Source: Agapanthus africanus (taxonomy: Eukaryota > Streptophyta > Magnoliopsida > Asparagales > Amaryllidaceae). Taken from it: DNA of 64,000 nt. Under the pieces are notes generated by a model. It saw only the letters and a list, made by a program, of their open reading frames with translations. It did no database searches and was not told the DNA's origin. The position numbers and the translations under genes were made by a program. The stretch covers positions 634,500,189-634,564,188 of the forward strand of contig CM057338.1 of assembly GCA_030015575.1 (NCBI GenBank), read 5' to 3'. Below are positions 12,046 to 22,244 of the stretch, piece by piece. Positions within the stretch are counted from its first letter, which is position 1. Each line of letters begins with the position of its first letter.

Positions 12046-12984
12046 GTACTAAGCGGGTTTAGTGCAAGTGGCAGCGTGTGTGTGATTTAAAATTGCCTTG
12101 TTTTGAAAAAGTGGGACTCAAGACAAATCTCCCTAAGATGCACAAGCAACCCTAGAACTAAGGTCACCTAGGTCAGTCTCTAGACCGCTCCTAGACTTCC
12201 AACGGACAAGCCCCAGGATAAATCCTCTACCGCCTCCGTACTACCCTTGTAGCCAGGTAAGTGCCAGGTAAGTGGGAAGGAACCACAGTAGTGGGCCTAA
12301 TTAAAAACCACTAGGCTTTGACACACTTGCCTAGGCACTACAGAAGTAATGCGAATAAACGATAAATTACCCACGACCTTCCTCTGTCCTTATTGAGCGT
12401 GACAGTCCTTAGAGTCTGGTCTAGATATATTTTAAATTAATGAAGGGTTGATCTAGATGCTCGGTTTGTGATTTGTGGGGCTTAGAAAGGGTGATGAAAT
12501 CCCCACCTAATCTTGATTTGGTTTTTGCCCCTTAAAGTCCGTATTAAAATATGCAAAACAAAACCAATCACAAAACTTTTTGCAAAAAGATTTTTGAGCG
12601 GCGCGATTTTGCAAAGAATCCTACAGAAGATAGATTTTATTGGATTTGAGAGGAGAGGGAAGGAGTTGAGAATCTTACCAGAGAGTTCTGTAGTCCTAAT
12701 CCCTCTAAACCGCCGCGTTTCCGCCGCAGGAAGTACCCTTGTGCCGCGGTTCCGCCGCGATGTGGAAGGAACAGTTGATGAAAATTTTTCTCAAGCCCTC
12801 TGTGCTCCTCTGGATCTCGATGAATGTCTCTGTCATCTGTTTCCCTCAATTCTGTGACTCCAGACCTCCTTGCAAAAATTCACGCACAAATCGTTAAATA
12901 TGCAATTTGCAGTTTTGTGTTAATAATGATATGACTCGTCTAAGAATCCAACACAAATAGTAAAAATAAAAAATTGCGCACGTA
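12046..12984 (-). other. Athila 5' leader, non-coding
   Basis: This is the untranslated leader between the PBS and gag on the minus strand. No convincing protein is seen on either strand. It holds another pair of GC-rich near-palindromes (about 12710-12727 and 12742-12759, both built on CCGCCGC/CCGCGG halves around a TT) similar to the pair in the LTRs. Confidence 0.65.
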
Positions 12985-13002
12985 TCCCCGGCAACGGCGC
13001 CA
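12985..13002 (-). promoter_or_regulatory. Athila primer-binding site (tRNA-Asp type)
   Basis: The minus strand reads TGGCGCCGTTGCCGGGGA, two bases inside the 5' LTR. This is the well-known PBS form of Athila/Calypso/Tat-type elements, taken to match the 3' end of tRNA-Asp. Confidence 0.93.
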
Positions 13003-13004
13003 TT

Positions 13005-14464
13005 TGATTGATGTGAAAGAGTGTGTTTGTAGTTAACCGCAATCAGAACGGTGTCGCGTGTAGCTAGACCGAGGTGAGTACGGGTCGTCCTCAGGGAAAC
13101 GTTGAACCTTTTATTCTTACTTTAGATGTGTTGAGAAAGAGAGGAGGGATAAAGAATTTTGAACAAAGGTTTCTAGATCTACGTTAAGCAAGAATGCAAA
13201 AATATAGATCTAGATTATTTTAGGGATGTAGTTAATATAATAAGAGGGCTTGTAGGGTTCGTTAGGATTTAGTAGTCATGGACGATTAATTAAAAGTTAC
13301 CCTTTTTATCCTTTAATGGATTTAAAACTAGAACGATGGTGATGCGTGTAGATTAGGGTTTCTGGAGGGAAAAGGAATCCCACTCTTAACCCTTATCTCG
13401 ACACGGAACTCCGTTCATATCTAGCCTTTACCAAAACAATCATTAATCTAATCTCTAATCGCGGTCGGAACTAACAAAGAATTGTTAGCGCGCCCGATTA
13501 GGATGTTAATGATTCTTTTGATAAAGTTCATAAACTTTATAGGACTTAAAAGGGTTTAGGGATGTTCATCATCCATTAGCCTACCCTAATCCTACGAACC
13601 CTAACAAGCGGACAATTACTCGCGCATGTTGGGAGAAAAAGAGATGGAAAGAAATTGCATAATTAAACTACGAAGAAATAGAATAAGAAAAAGAAATCTA
13701 CCTTTATTAATCAACAAAATTCATTACACTTGAATCCTTAGAAAATGATTACATATCTAGTTGCTTCTCTATTTCTTCCAAGGAGGTAGACGAACAGTTG
13801 ATGATCAGCCTGGATGCGTGAGCCGTCTTGGACTTCGTGATCTCGTCGGCTTGATGATTTTTCCAAGAGGCTCTCGGTACCTTTTTATAGTGCAAAGCCA
13901 GAATCATTTGCTTCCATATTAGGTAAAATTCATCATAGATTCACCATAAAAAATTTCACCCTGCAAATCCTCCATCATGCCGCGGATCCACGGCCCAAGG
14001 GAGGGTAAGGCCGCGGATCCGGGGCCGTTTAATCATATCCCTTGATCAAATTTTGGGATGTTTCTCTACGTGACATGTGGACTTCTATGGAACTTTTGTA
14101 TCTTTGAAATCTTCTCGCTGTTGCTGCCAGACTTGGTCTCCAAGTTTTGATTCCTTAATTAGGCAAGTCTTCTTCAACAACTTGATTTCCTTGATTCTAG
14201 TCTTGAAAAATTCTGCACAACTTGGAAAAATTCTGCACAACAACTCAAATAATATTTAGTAGATTTTGTTCTACTAGGATTTGGTCAATGAATTTATTTG
14301 CATACATTTTTCTACCAAATGCTAATTATAATATATCAACATATGGAAAATAGTATTTTTACACATAAACCCTCATATGTATGATATATTATAATAAAGT
14401 CCTTTTTTAATATGAAAATGGTAGGAAAAATGTAATACAAATGTGCAGTTTTATCAACTAAACA
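13005..14464 (-). mobile_element. Athila-like 5' LTR
   Basis: This 1460-bp copy is nearly identical to 1551-3010. Its outer end abuts TSD CCCAC at 14465-14469 and its inner end is next to the PBS. Confidence 0.95.
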
Positions 14465-14469
14465 CCCAC

Positions 14470-17336
14470 ATAATATCTAGATTCATTGTGTGGACTAGGA
14501 TTTAAGTGTTAAAGAAAAGAATAGAAAAGAATTGAGGTGCATGCATGTGTGCATGTGTGTGTGAATGCATTAAATTGCATTTAATGTTGGAAATTGCTAG
14601 AAAACCCTACACAATTCCTCTCCCTCCTCACTTGGCCAAATCTCTCTCTCCCTCTACTGCCCTTAAGCTTTTCTCTTTCATTTCTCTTCAATCCTAACTC
14701 AAAACTTCTCCAAAAATCCCAAATATATCACAAATATACCAAAAAGTCTTGATTTTTGCTCTTGGATCACTTGGAGCTAGGGAAAGCTTGGATCTTGTGA
14801 GCAAAATTGTTAGGTATAATCCCTACACTGTTAATTAGGAGTTTATATGTTGTTTTGTTCGTTGGTTGTAGCGTAGAACGCTTTTCATATCGATTAGTGC
14901 GATATCGGGTTTTTAAAGTCTTTTTAGAACTTTTATACCTGCTGTGATCTGGAGAATTTAGTGTTTGACCAAACAAAATTATAGAGATGTACTATTAAAC
15001 CTGAGATAACACCTGAGAGACGGGGACCGCCCCACCGGTCGGGGCCGGCGACCCCTAAGGAGAAATCCTGCGACGCCGGTTTGGTAGGAAGAGGATGGGG
15101 TTAGGTTTCTGTGGGTAGTTGTCTGCTGTTGGTTAGGGGCGTTTGGTACTGTTTACTTTTTTAGTAAATTCAGTATGCAAAATCTGGGATCGATTACCTA
15201 TAATCTAGTGTTTTGAGTCCGCGTGTTACGTTTTGCGACACGAATCGTGATCAGGTGCAGCTGCTGTGCTTGGGTAGGTTTTGTGGTATCGTGACGCACG
15301 TTTGCCACTAGATGGACACAGTGAGTTAGTTTAGTGTTGGTGCGTTATTTAATACATAGTTTTCTGTTATATTGATCAATTTTGAGATGTTCGCATTTTT
15401 TCTTGTGTTTGTGAAAATATAGCGTCGCAAGCGGTGACTTCGGACGCTGGGAACAAGGGGAAGCAGGTGATTAGATTTTCATAGCTGGAGACCATTGGTG
15501 AGTAAATTTAACATCTACGGGGAAATCGCCCATATGGCGCTAAGCGTCGGGGCTAGATAAGATATGATATTAGCCGTATGCTTATGTGCTTATATAGAGA
15601 TATTGCATGATTCACATTGCATATAGTTACTTGTTGTGCCTGATACTATATATATTGTACACTGCACTATTACTGACAGTCCATGTTGCACGAGCACCAA
15701 TGATATGCTACACACACACTGTTAGTAATTGCCTTGATACGCACAACACAAATGCTCATTTATATACCTTGCTATTGGTTAGCGACATTGAAACAGTTAT
15801 ACTTGTACGACAGCGTATATGACATATAGCATACTTGTATACCTACATGCTTATATATATGCCATACTATACCTACATGCTCGCACATATACTTTGCTAT
15901 GGTTACATGATCAGTTTTATAACATATATATCGGTGGAATGGGACGCTGTATATATATGTGTTTTGGATTTGGATTTTGGGAACCGCGAAATATATTTAA
16001 TGACTTGATGCAGTTAAATAGCGGACTTTTCCCGTGATATGCTCATATTGATGTTTTATGTTGCATATGCTGTTTTATGTGGATTTACGCATTTGAGATA
16101 TATTTTCATGCGATATGGGAATTTCAAGTGTCGATGTTAGGCACTTATATTCCGAGAGATATATGGATTTTGAAAGACCGATACGTGGAATCACAAGTGT
16201 CGAGGTGGGATACTTAGGTTTCGAGGAACGTATGGATATCAGAAAGACCGATACGTGGAATACAAGTGTCGAAGTGGGATGCTTGGGTTTCGAGGAACGT
16301 ATGGATACGAGTATTTACGTGTCGATGTTAGACACGGGTTTTCATGATATTTTAGAGTGTCGATGTTTGACACTCAGGTTCCATCAGACTTACAGGATCT
16401 GAGGGCCGATTTGAGTATTTTGGGATTTGGGTGTTGTTGTGTTACACCGTGTTTTTTTCCCATGCTTATGATTTGTGCATGAGATTATTTATCATCCCGC
16501 ATTCAGTACTCAGTTGATATGCACTTACTCATGTAGATATAGTACCTGGTGGTGTACCTTGATCATGATAGTCGCATATTTATATTGTCATACTTATGCT
16601 ACCAGCTTACATGTTATTGATCATTGCTGTTAATGCATAATTGCGATTTCAGTATGATGTTATTTACTATTCACGAGTTGGCAACTCACCCCCGTTGTGC
16701 CACAGTGTTTTGCAGGACTTCCCCTCTGAGTAGTCGCGGCAGGGCGTCTTATCATCTCTACTTTTGCGGATACCGCTACGTTAGGCAGTGAGGCCTTTAC
16801 TTTTAGGTGGGTTTGCGGTTATCTGCTTGTACATTGTATATCTTTTTGTTGGATCTAGTATTCTCCATCTACCACTATTTGTATATTTCTTAGAGACGAC
16901 TTGTGAGGACTCTGTGTTGTATATTTTGGTGACTTTGGGTGCCGTGCTCGTGGGAGTCGGTTATGTTGGAAAGTTTACCTCTTTATGCAATTTCCTTTGA
17001 TATTTCTTCGCTTCGGCGTCGTATACTTGTTGTGGTGATTGTCTCCGCCGTTGGGCGTGATTTTGCTCTCAATTGGGATGCTTTATATTTTATCTGTGTT
17101 GTACCCATTTTCGGGGCTAGTTTTTACAAAGGAGGTGCTGCCGAAATTTTAAAGAAAGAAAACTAGAGTTAGAGATTTTACTTGTGATTTTCTAAATGTT
17201 TTAAACTATGTTTTCTCCGTTGATCCAGTTTTGGGGTGGTTTAGATTTCTGGGTTTTCGGCTTACTTAAGTTGCGTATGCCTATAGACGTTACGTAGTTT
17301 AAGTGCCGGTTACGGGCCAAATTTTGGGTCGTGACA
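14470..17336 (+). mobile_element. Tekay-like 5' LTR, second part
   Basis: This continues the 5' LTR after the Athila insertion and matches 22519-25402. It holds a splice-donor-like GGTGAGTA (GT at 15498), an array of five stem-loops (16126-16375), the palindrome GAGTTGGCAACTC (16675-16687) and an acceptor-like TTTTGCAG ending at 16715. The terminus GTCGTGACA is followed by the PBS. Frames such as 16788-17166 recur in both LTRs but resemble no protein I know. Confidence 0.93.
16126..16375 (+). repeat. Array of five related stem-loops in the Tekay-like 5' LTR
   Basis: Five units with the core GTGTCGANGT can each fold: 16126-16146, 16195-16215, 16264-16284, 16318-16336 and 16355-16375. The first three sit in a 67-70 bp tandem repeat; the last two are perfect short inverted repeats (CGTGTC/GACACG and GAGTGTC/GACACTC). 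Base changes between units mostly keep pairing or give G-T wobbles. Confidence 0.8.
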
Positions 17337-17339
17337 AAG

Positions 17340-17352
17340 TTGATATCAAAGC
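17340..17352 (+). promoter_or_regulatory. Tekay-like primer-binding site (iMet type, diverged)
   Basis: TTGATATCAAAGC, four bases after the LTR end, is a two-mismatch form of TTGGTATCAGAGC, which the related long-LTR element keeps at 32627-32639 in the same context (followed by gttaggttttacc). Confidence 0.88.
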
Positions 17353-17573
17353 GTTAGGTTTTACCTTTCGGAGTGTAGGATGATCTTGGTATGATGGAGT
17401 AGGTGGCTTAAGCAGAGTGACGTAGCGTGTGTATGTTCCGCGGCATACTTACGACATGGTACTCCGCCTAAGTGACCTTAGGACTTATTAATTGATATTC
17501 TTCCGTGATGATATACATCCTTGAGATTCGATTCCTGTTTCCTTATCGAATCTTGTTTCAATTTCCAGCCCAT

Positions 17574-18600
17574 ATGCCGCCGAAGACTACGAGGGCACAG
17601 AGAGTGGCCGCGAGGGCCGAGGTCAGAGTTGACTCGCCTGAGGCGAGGACTGACCAGGGCGGTACGTCCGTTGTACCGGAGCACATTGCTATGATTGGAG
17701 CTGGTATGCAGGATCTGCGATAGATGATGGGGACTTTAGTATAGGCCATTCGAGTGCAGGGACATGCAGTTGTTCCACCCGTTGCAGGGACCACGATGGT
17801 ACCTACAGTTCTGGCAGCCGCAGTTACAGCTCCGGAGGTTATTACCGTGTCGCTAACAGAGTTCATGAGGCTAAGGCCTCCGGTGTTCACTGGCACAGAT
17901 ACTACTGAGGATCCGTAGTCATTTATTGACCGGATGGCCAGGATTTGTCATTCACTCCGATGCTCCGAGACGAGATTGGTGGAATTTTCCAGTTTTCGTC
18001 TGGAGGGTCTGGCCTAGAAGTGGTGTGAGTCGTTGGAGAGGGGCAGAGCCGCGGGTCTTGCTCCTATGACCTGGGCCGAGTTTGTGACGGTATTTCTCGC
18101 CCGTTTTCTTCCACCGAGCGTCAGGGATGCGCGAGCGCGTAGATTTGAGTCGTTACGCCAGACTCCGGGGATAACGGTGTCGGAGTATGATGTACTGTTT
18201 ACCAAGCTGTCAGTGTATGCTCCGTACTTGGTGGTGACAGAGGAGATGAGGGTGAATAGGTTTGTTCGAGGCCTACTTACCCAGTTGTTCCTAGCCATCA
18301 GCATTCAGCATTGCGACACATATGCGGCAGTGGTAGATGCAGCCCTATTGGTATAGGAGCGTCTTTCTGAGTCGTTAGTTGCTCCGGAATCGAAGAGGGT
18401 TCATATTGGTGATTCGGCAGCGAGGCGGGCGTTTCGACGTCGTGACAGTTCCCGTTCAGATAGTGGAGGTTCGGAACGAGGTCGGCTTTTTAGCTCTTAC
18501 CCTCAGGAGGGTCGGCAGTTTGTATCTGGATGTTACCGGTGCGGGAGTATGGGTCATCGGGTTCGAGATTGTGTTGAGCCACGAGTGAGCGAGGCGACTG
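17574..18600 (+). pseudogene. Tekay-like gag
   Basis: The frame opens with ATG at 17574 (MPPKTTRAQRVA), followed by a retrotransposon gag core (about 18030-18350, with MTWAEFVTVFLARFLPPSVR) and a CX2CX4HX4C zinc knuckle (CYRCGSMGHRVRDC, 18531-18572). This is the usual order in chromovirus gag. The coding stretch is broken in a few places. Pol follows directly. Confidence 0.88.
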
Positions 18601-21600
18601 TACTGCAAGTTACCTTACCACCTTCTCCACCTCAGAGGGCGTTGCCCCTTATGCCTGTTGTTTCTCCGCGTCAGACTCTTGTGCAGAGAGGTCGGGGTAA
18701 CGGTGGTTTTGTACCGAGAGGGCAAGGTGGTAGAGGCGGAGTTCAGCCAGTTGCCGGTAGAGGGCAGGCTCGGGTGTTTGCCTTGACTCACCAGGACGCT
18801 CAGGCATCCAATGCTGTGGTTTCAGGTACCCTTTCTGTATGTTCTTATGATGCACATGTTCTTTTTGATTCGGGATCTACGCATTCGTATGTTTCTACGC
18901 ACTTCGTGCCGAAGTTAGGCCGAGAGTCGTGTTGGCTAGATCAGCCGCTGGTCATGGCTACTCCTGTAGGAGAGTCGTTTGTTGCACAACACGTTTTCCG
19001 GTCGTGTGCTGTCCGTATAGGGGACAGAGATTTTCCCGTCGACTTGATCCTTCTTGAGATGTTGTACTTCGACATTCTGTTGGGCATGGACTGGTTAGCT
19101 ACTTGCTACGCGTCCGTAGACTGCCGTGAGAAGACAGTTAGGTTTTGTTTTCCCAGCGAGTCAGTGTTTGTTGTGTAGGGGAACCGTGATGCCGCCCCTC
19201 ACAGTTTGATTTCTGTCATGTGCGCTAGTCGGCTTTTAAGGAGGGGATGTCGGGGATTCTTGGCTTTCATTCATGATACTGGAGCCACAGTGGAGTCGTT
19301 GGACCAGGTTTCTACCGTGCGAGAGTTTCCCGACGTCTTCCCCGATGAGTTACCTGGGTTGCCGCCAGAGCGTGATATTGAGTTCTGCATTGATTTGATT
19401 CCTGGAACGGAGCCTATTTCTATACCGCCTTATCGGATGACTCCGGCGGAGCTTAGAGAGCTTAAAGATCAATTGCAAGAGTTGCTTGATTTGGGACTTG
19501 TGCGTCCGAGTGTTTCGCCGTGGGGAGCTCCTGTTCTGTTCGTCAAGAAGAATGACGGCAGTTTGAGGTTATGTGTGGATTATCATCAGTTAAACCGAGT
19601 TACAGTGTGGAACAGGTATCCTTTACCCCGCATTGACGATTTATTTGATCAGCTCCAGGGTACGAAACATTTTTCAAAGATTGATTTGCGTTCGGGTTAT
19701 CATCAGTTGCGGGTTTGGAATGATGACATTCCGAAGACTGCTTTTCGTACACGCTATGGGTATTATGAGTTCTTGGTGATGTCGTTCGGACTCAGCAATG
19801 CGCCAGCAGCGTTCATGGATCTGATGAACCAGATTTTCAGGCCGTTCCTCGACCAGTTTATTATTGTGTTTATTGATGACATACTGGTCTACTCTAGGAG
19901 TCGTGAGGAGCATGAGCAGCACTTGAGGATTGCTTTGCAGATATTGAGAGAGAACCAGGTATATGCTAAATTCTCAAAGTGCGCATTTTGGCTTGATAGT
20001 GTTGACTTCCTGGGTCATGTGGTGACTAGTGATGGTATTCTTGTAGACCCGAGGAAGATCGAGTCTGTACAGCTTTGGCCCAGACCTGTATCAGTGACTG
20101 AGGTCCGCAGCTTTTTGGGCTTAGCTTGTTATTATCGCCATTTTGTGCAGTATTTCTCGAGTATCGCTGCACCGCTGACTGGACTGACCCGGAAGGGAGT
20201 TCCTTTTCTCTGGACTGATGCGTGCGAGCAGAGTTTTCAGCAGTTGAAGACCCGGTTGACGACAGCACCAGTTCTTTCTTTACCTTCTGGATCGGGCGGC
20301 TACGTTATTTATTATGATGCTTCTAGAGTGGGGCTCAGCTGTGTTTTGTTGCAGCATGATAGGCTGATTGCGTATGCTTCTAGGCAGCTGAAGAAGTACG
20401 AGAAGAATTACCCACTCACGATCTTGAGATGGCCGCGGTGGTCTTTGCATTGAAGATTTGGAGACACTACTTGTACGAAGAGTCGTGTCAGATCTTCACG
20501 GATCACAAGAGCTTGAAATACATCTTCCAGCAGCGGGATCTGAATCTGAGACAGTGCCGATGGATGGAGCTAATGAAGGATTATGATTGTGAGATCCTTT
20601 ATCACCCGGGCAAGGCGAATGTGGTGGCTGATGCTTTGAGTCGTAGGCCCGTGGGTAGCTTGTCCCAGTTGAGCGCAATTCAGCGTCAGTCGTCTGCAGA
20701 TTGGCAGCTCTTGTGTGATGGTAGAGTGCAGTTCAAGTTCACTTCTACTGGGGGACAGTTTGCTCATGTTCGCGCCGTCCACTACTATTTGATCATATCC
20801 ATGAGGCGCAACCCAGTGATGCTCGTTTGTCCGAGATTCTTAAGCTTGTTCGACAGGGTACAGTTTCGGAGTTCATGATTGATGACCAGGGTATGCTACG
20901 ATGCGGGACTCGCTTGTGTGTACCAGATGCTGATGGGTTGAGACGCGAGATCCTAGAGCAGGCACATCAGTCGGCCTTTAGCATTCATCTAGGTTCCACC
21001 AAGATGTACTGTGACTTGAGAGACTTTTACTGGTGGGAAGGGATGAAACGCGATATTTCAAACTTCGTTTCGAGGTGCCTGACTTGTCAGCAAGTCAAGG
21101 ATGAGCATCAGAAACCGGCTAGAAAGTTGCAGCCTTTACCCATTCCGGAGTGGAAATGGGAGCAGATTTCCATGGACTTCATTGTGGGTCTACCCAGGAC
21201 CAGTAGAGGGTATGACTCCATTTGGGTGATTGTTGACCGGTTGACGAAAGCGGCTCACTTCTTTCCAGTGAAGGCCGCTTTCGGTTATGCTCAGTATGCT
21301 CAATTGTATATAGATGAGATTGGTTTGCACGGTGTTCCCATATGCATAGTATCCGACAGAGGCACCCAGTTTATTAGCCGTCTTTGACAGAAGCTTCAGG
21401 AAGCTTTGGGTACCCGGTTGAGTTTTAGCACAGCAGAGGTCAGTCAGAGCGGACTATTCAGACTCTGGAGCATATGCTCCATGCATGTGTGCTTGATTTT
21501 GGTGGCAGTTGGGATCATCACTTGCCGTTGATTGAGTTCTCCTACAACAACAGCTTTCAGGAGACTATTCAGATGGCACCTTTTGAGGCTTTATATGGTA

Positions 21601-22200
21601 GAAAGTGTCGATCGCCAGTCTGTTGGACCGAGCTTAGTGAGATCTGGTTTTGGGACCCCGGTTAGTTCAGGAGACTACGGAGAAGATCCAGCTGATTCAG
21701 GACAGGATGAGAGCAGCCCAGTGCAGGCAGAAGTCTTATGCCGACCGTCGTCGTCACAGACTTGAGTTCGCAGTGGGGGATCATGTATTCCTGAGGATTT
21801 CTCCGACGATGGGCGTTATGCGATTTGGGAAGAGAGGGAAGCTCAGTCCGAGATTTGTAGGTCCTTTCGAGATCCTTGAGCGAGTGGGTTCCGTTGCTTA
21901 TCGTTTAGCGCTCCCGCCCAGTTTTCCGGATGTTCACCCTGTTTTCCATGTGTCGATACTTCGTAGATACCTTCATGATCCTTCTCACATGATTCAGCAC
22001 GAGACCGTTTAGCTTGAGCGCGATCTTTCGTTCATCGAGCAGCCGGTAGTTATTTTGGATCGGCATGTGATGAAACTTCGGTCAAGGGTCTTGCTGTCTT
22101 TGAAGGTTCTTTGGCGTAGCCTAACTAGTGAGGAGATTACTTGGGAGGCCGAGAGCGAGATGCGGAAGAAATTCCCTCATCTCTTTGAAGGTACGCTTAG
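18601..22200 (+). pseudogene. Tekay-like pol: protease, RT, RNase H, integrase, chromodomain
   Basis: Domains in order: aspartic protease (about 18840-19110, with VLFDSGSTHSYVS and ILLGMDWL), RT (about 19430-20010, with [20 protein letters not shown] and FIDDILVYS), RNase H (about 20290-20640, with [12 protein letters not shown] and VVADALSRR), integrase (about 20930-21960: an H-H-C-C finger ending CLTCQQVK, then the catalytic core with MDFIVGLPRT, IVDRLTKAAHFFPVKAAF and IVSDRGTQF), and a chromodomain-like tail (about 22040-22195, with ITWEAE and FPHLFEG). The integrase wording and tail are those of Tekay/Del chromoviruses. The coding region carries several interruptions. Confidence 0.93.
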
Positions 22201-22233
22201 TATGAAATTTTAATTCGGGGACCGAATTTCTAT

Positions 22234-22244
22234 AAGGGGGAGAT
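22234..22244 (+). promoter_or_regulatory. Tekay-like polypurine tract
   Basis: AAGGGGGAGAT stands directly before the 3' LTR, in the context accgaatttctataagggggagat that is shared with the long-LTR element (complement at 30136-30170). Confidence 0.9.

Larger units (their letters stand above)
1551..14464 (-). mobile_element. Athila-like Ty3/gypsy retrotransposon, nested in the Tekay-like 5' LTR
   Basis: This minus-strand element has two 1460-bp LTRs (1551-3010 and 13005-14464), an 18-base PBS TGGCGCCGTTGCCGGGGA of the tRNA-Asp type used by Athila/Calypso elements, an Athila-type gag, and pol with protease, RT (motif FMDDF), RNase H and integrase. The LTR pair differs at roughly 35-40 positions by eye, about 2.5 percent, or near one million years at a rice-type rate. 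Athila elements often carry an env-like gene after pol; I see none in the 1.5 kb between pol and the 3' LTR. The element is broken, with several coding interruptions plus the copia solo LTR in gag. Confidence 0.95.

Noticed and set aside
18014-18304. Minus-strand frames opposite Tekay-like gag and pol (also 19674-19922, 20026-20268, 38821-39309)
   Set aside because: Shadows of the coding strand of the retroelement domains.
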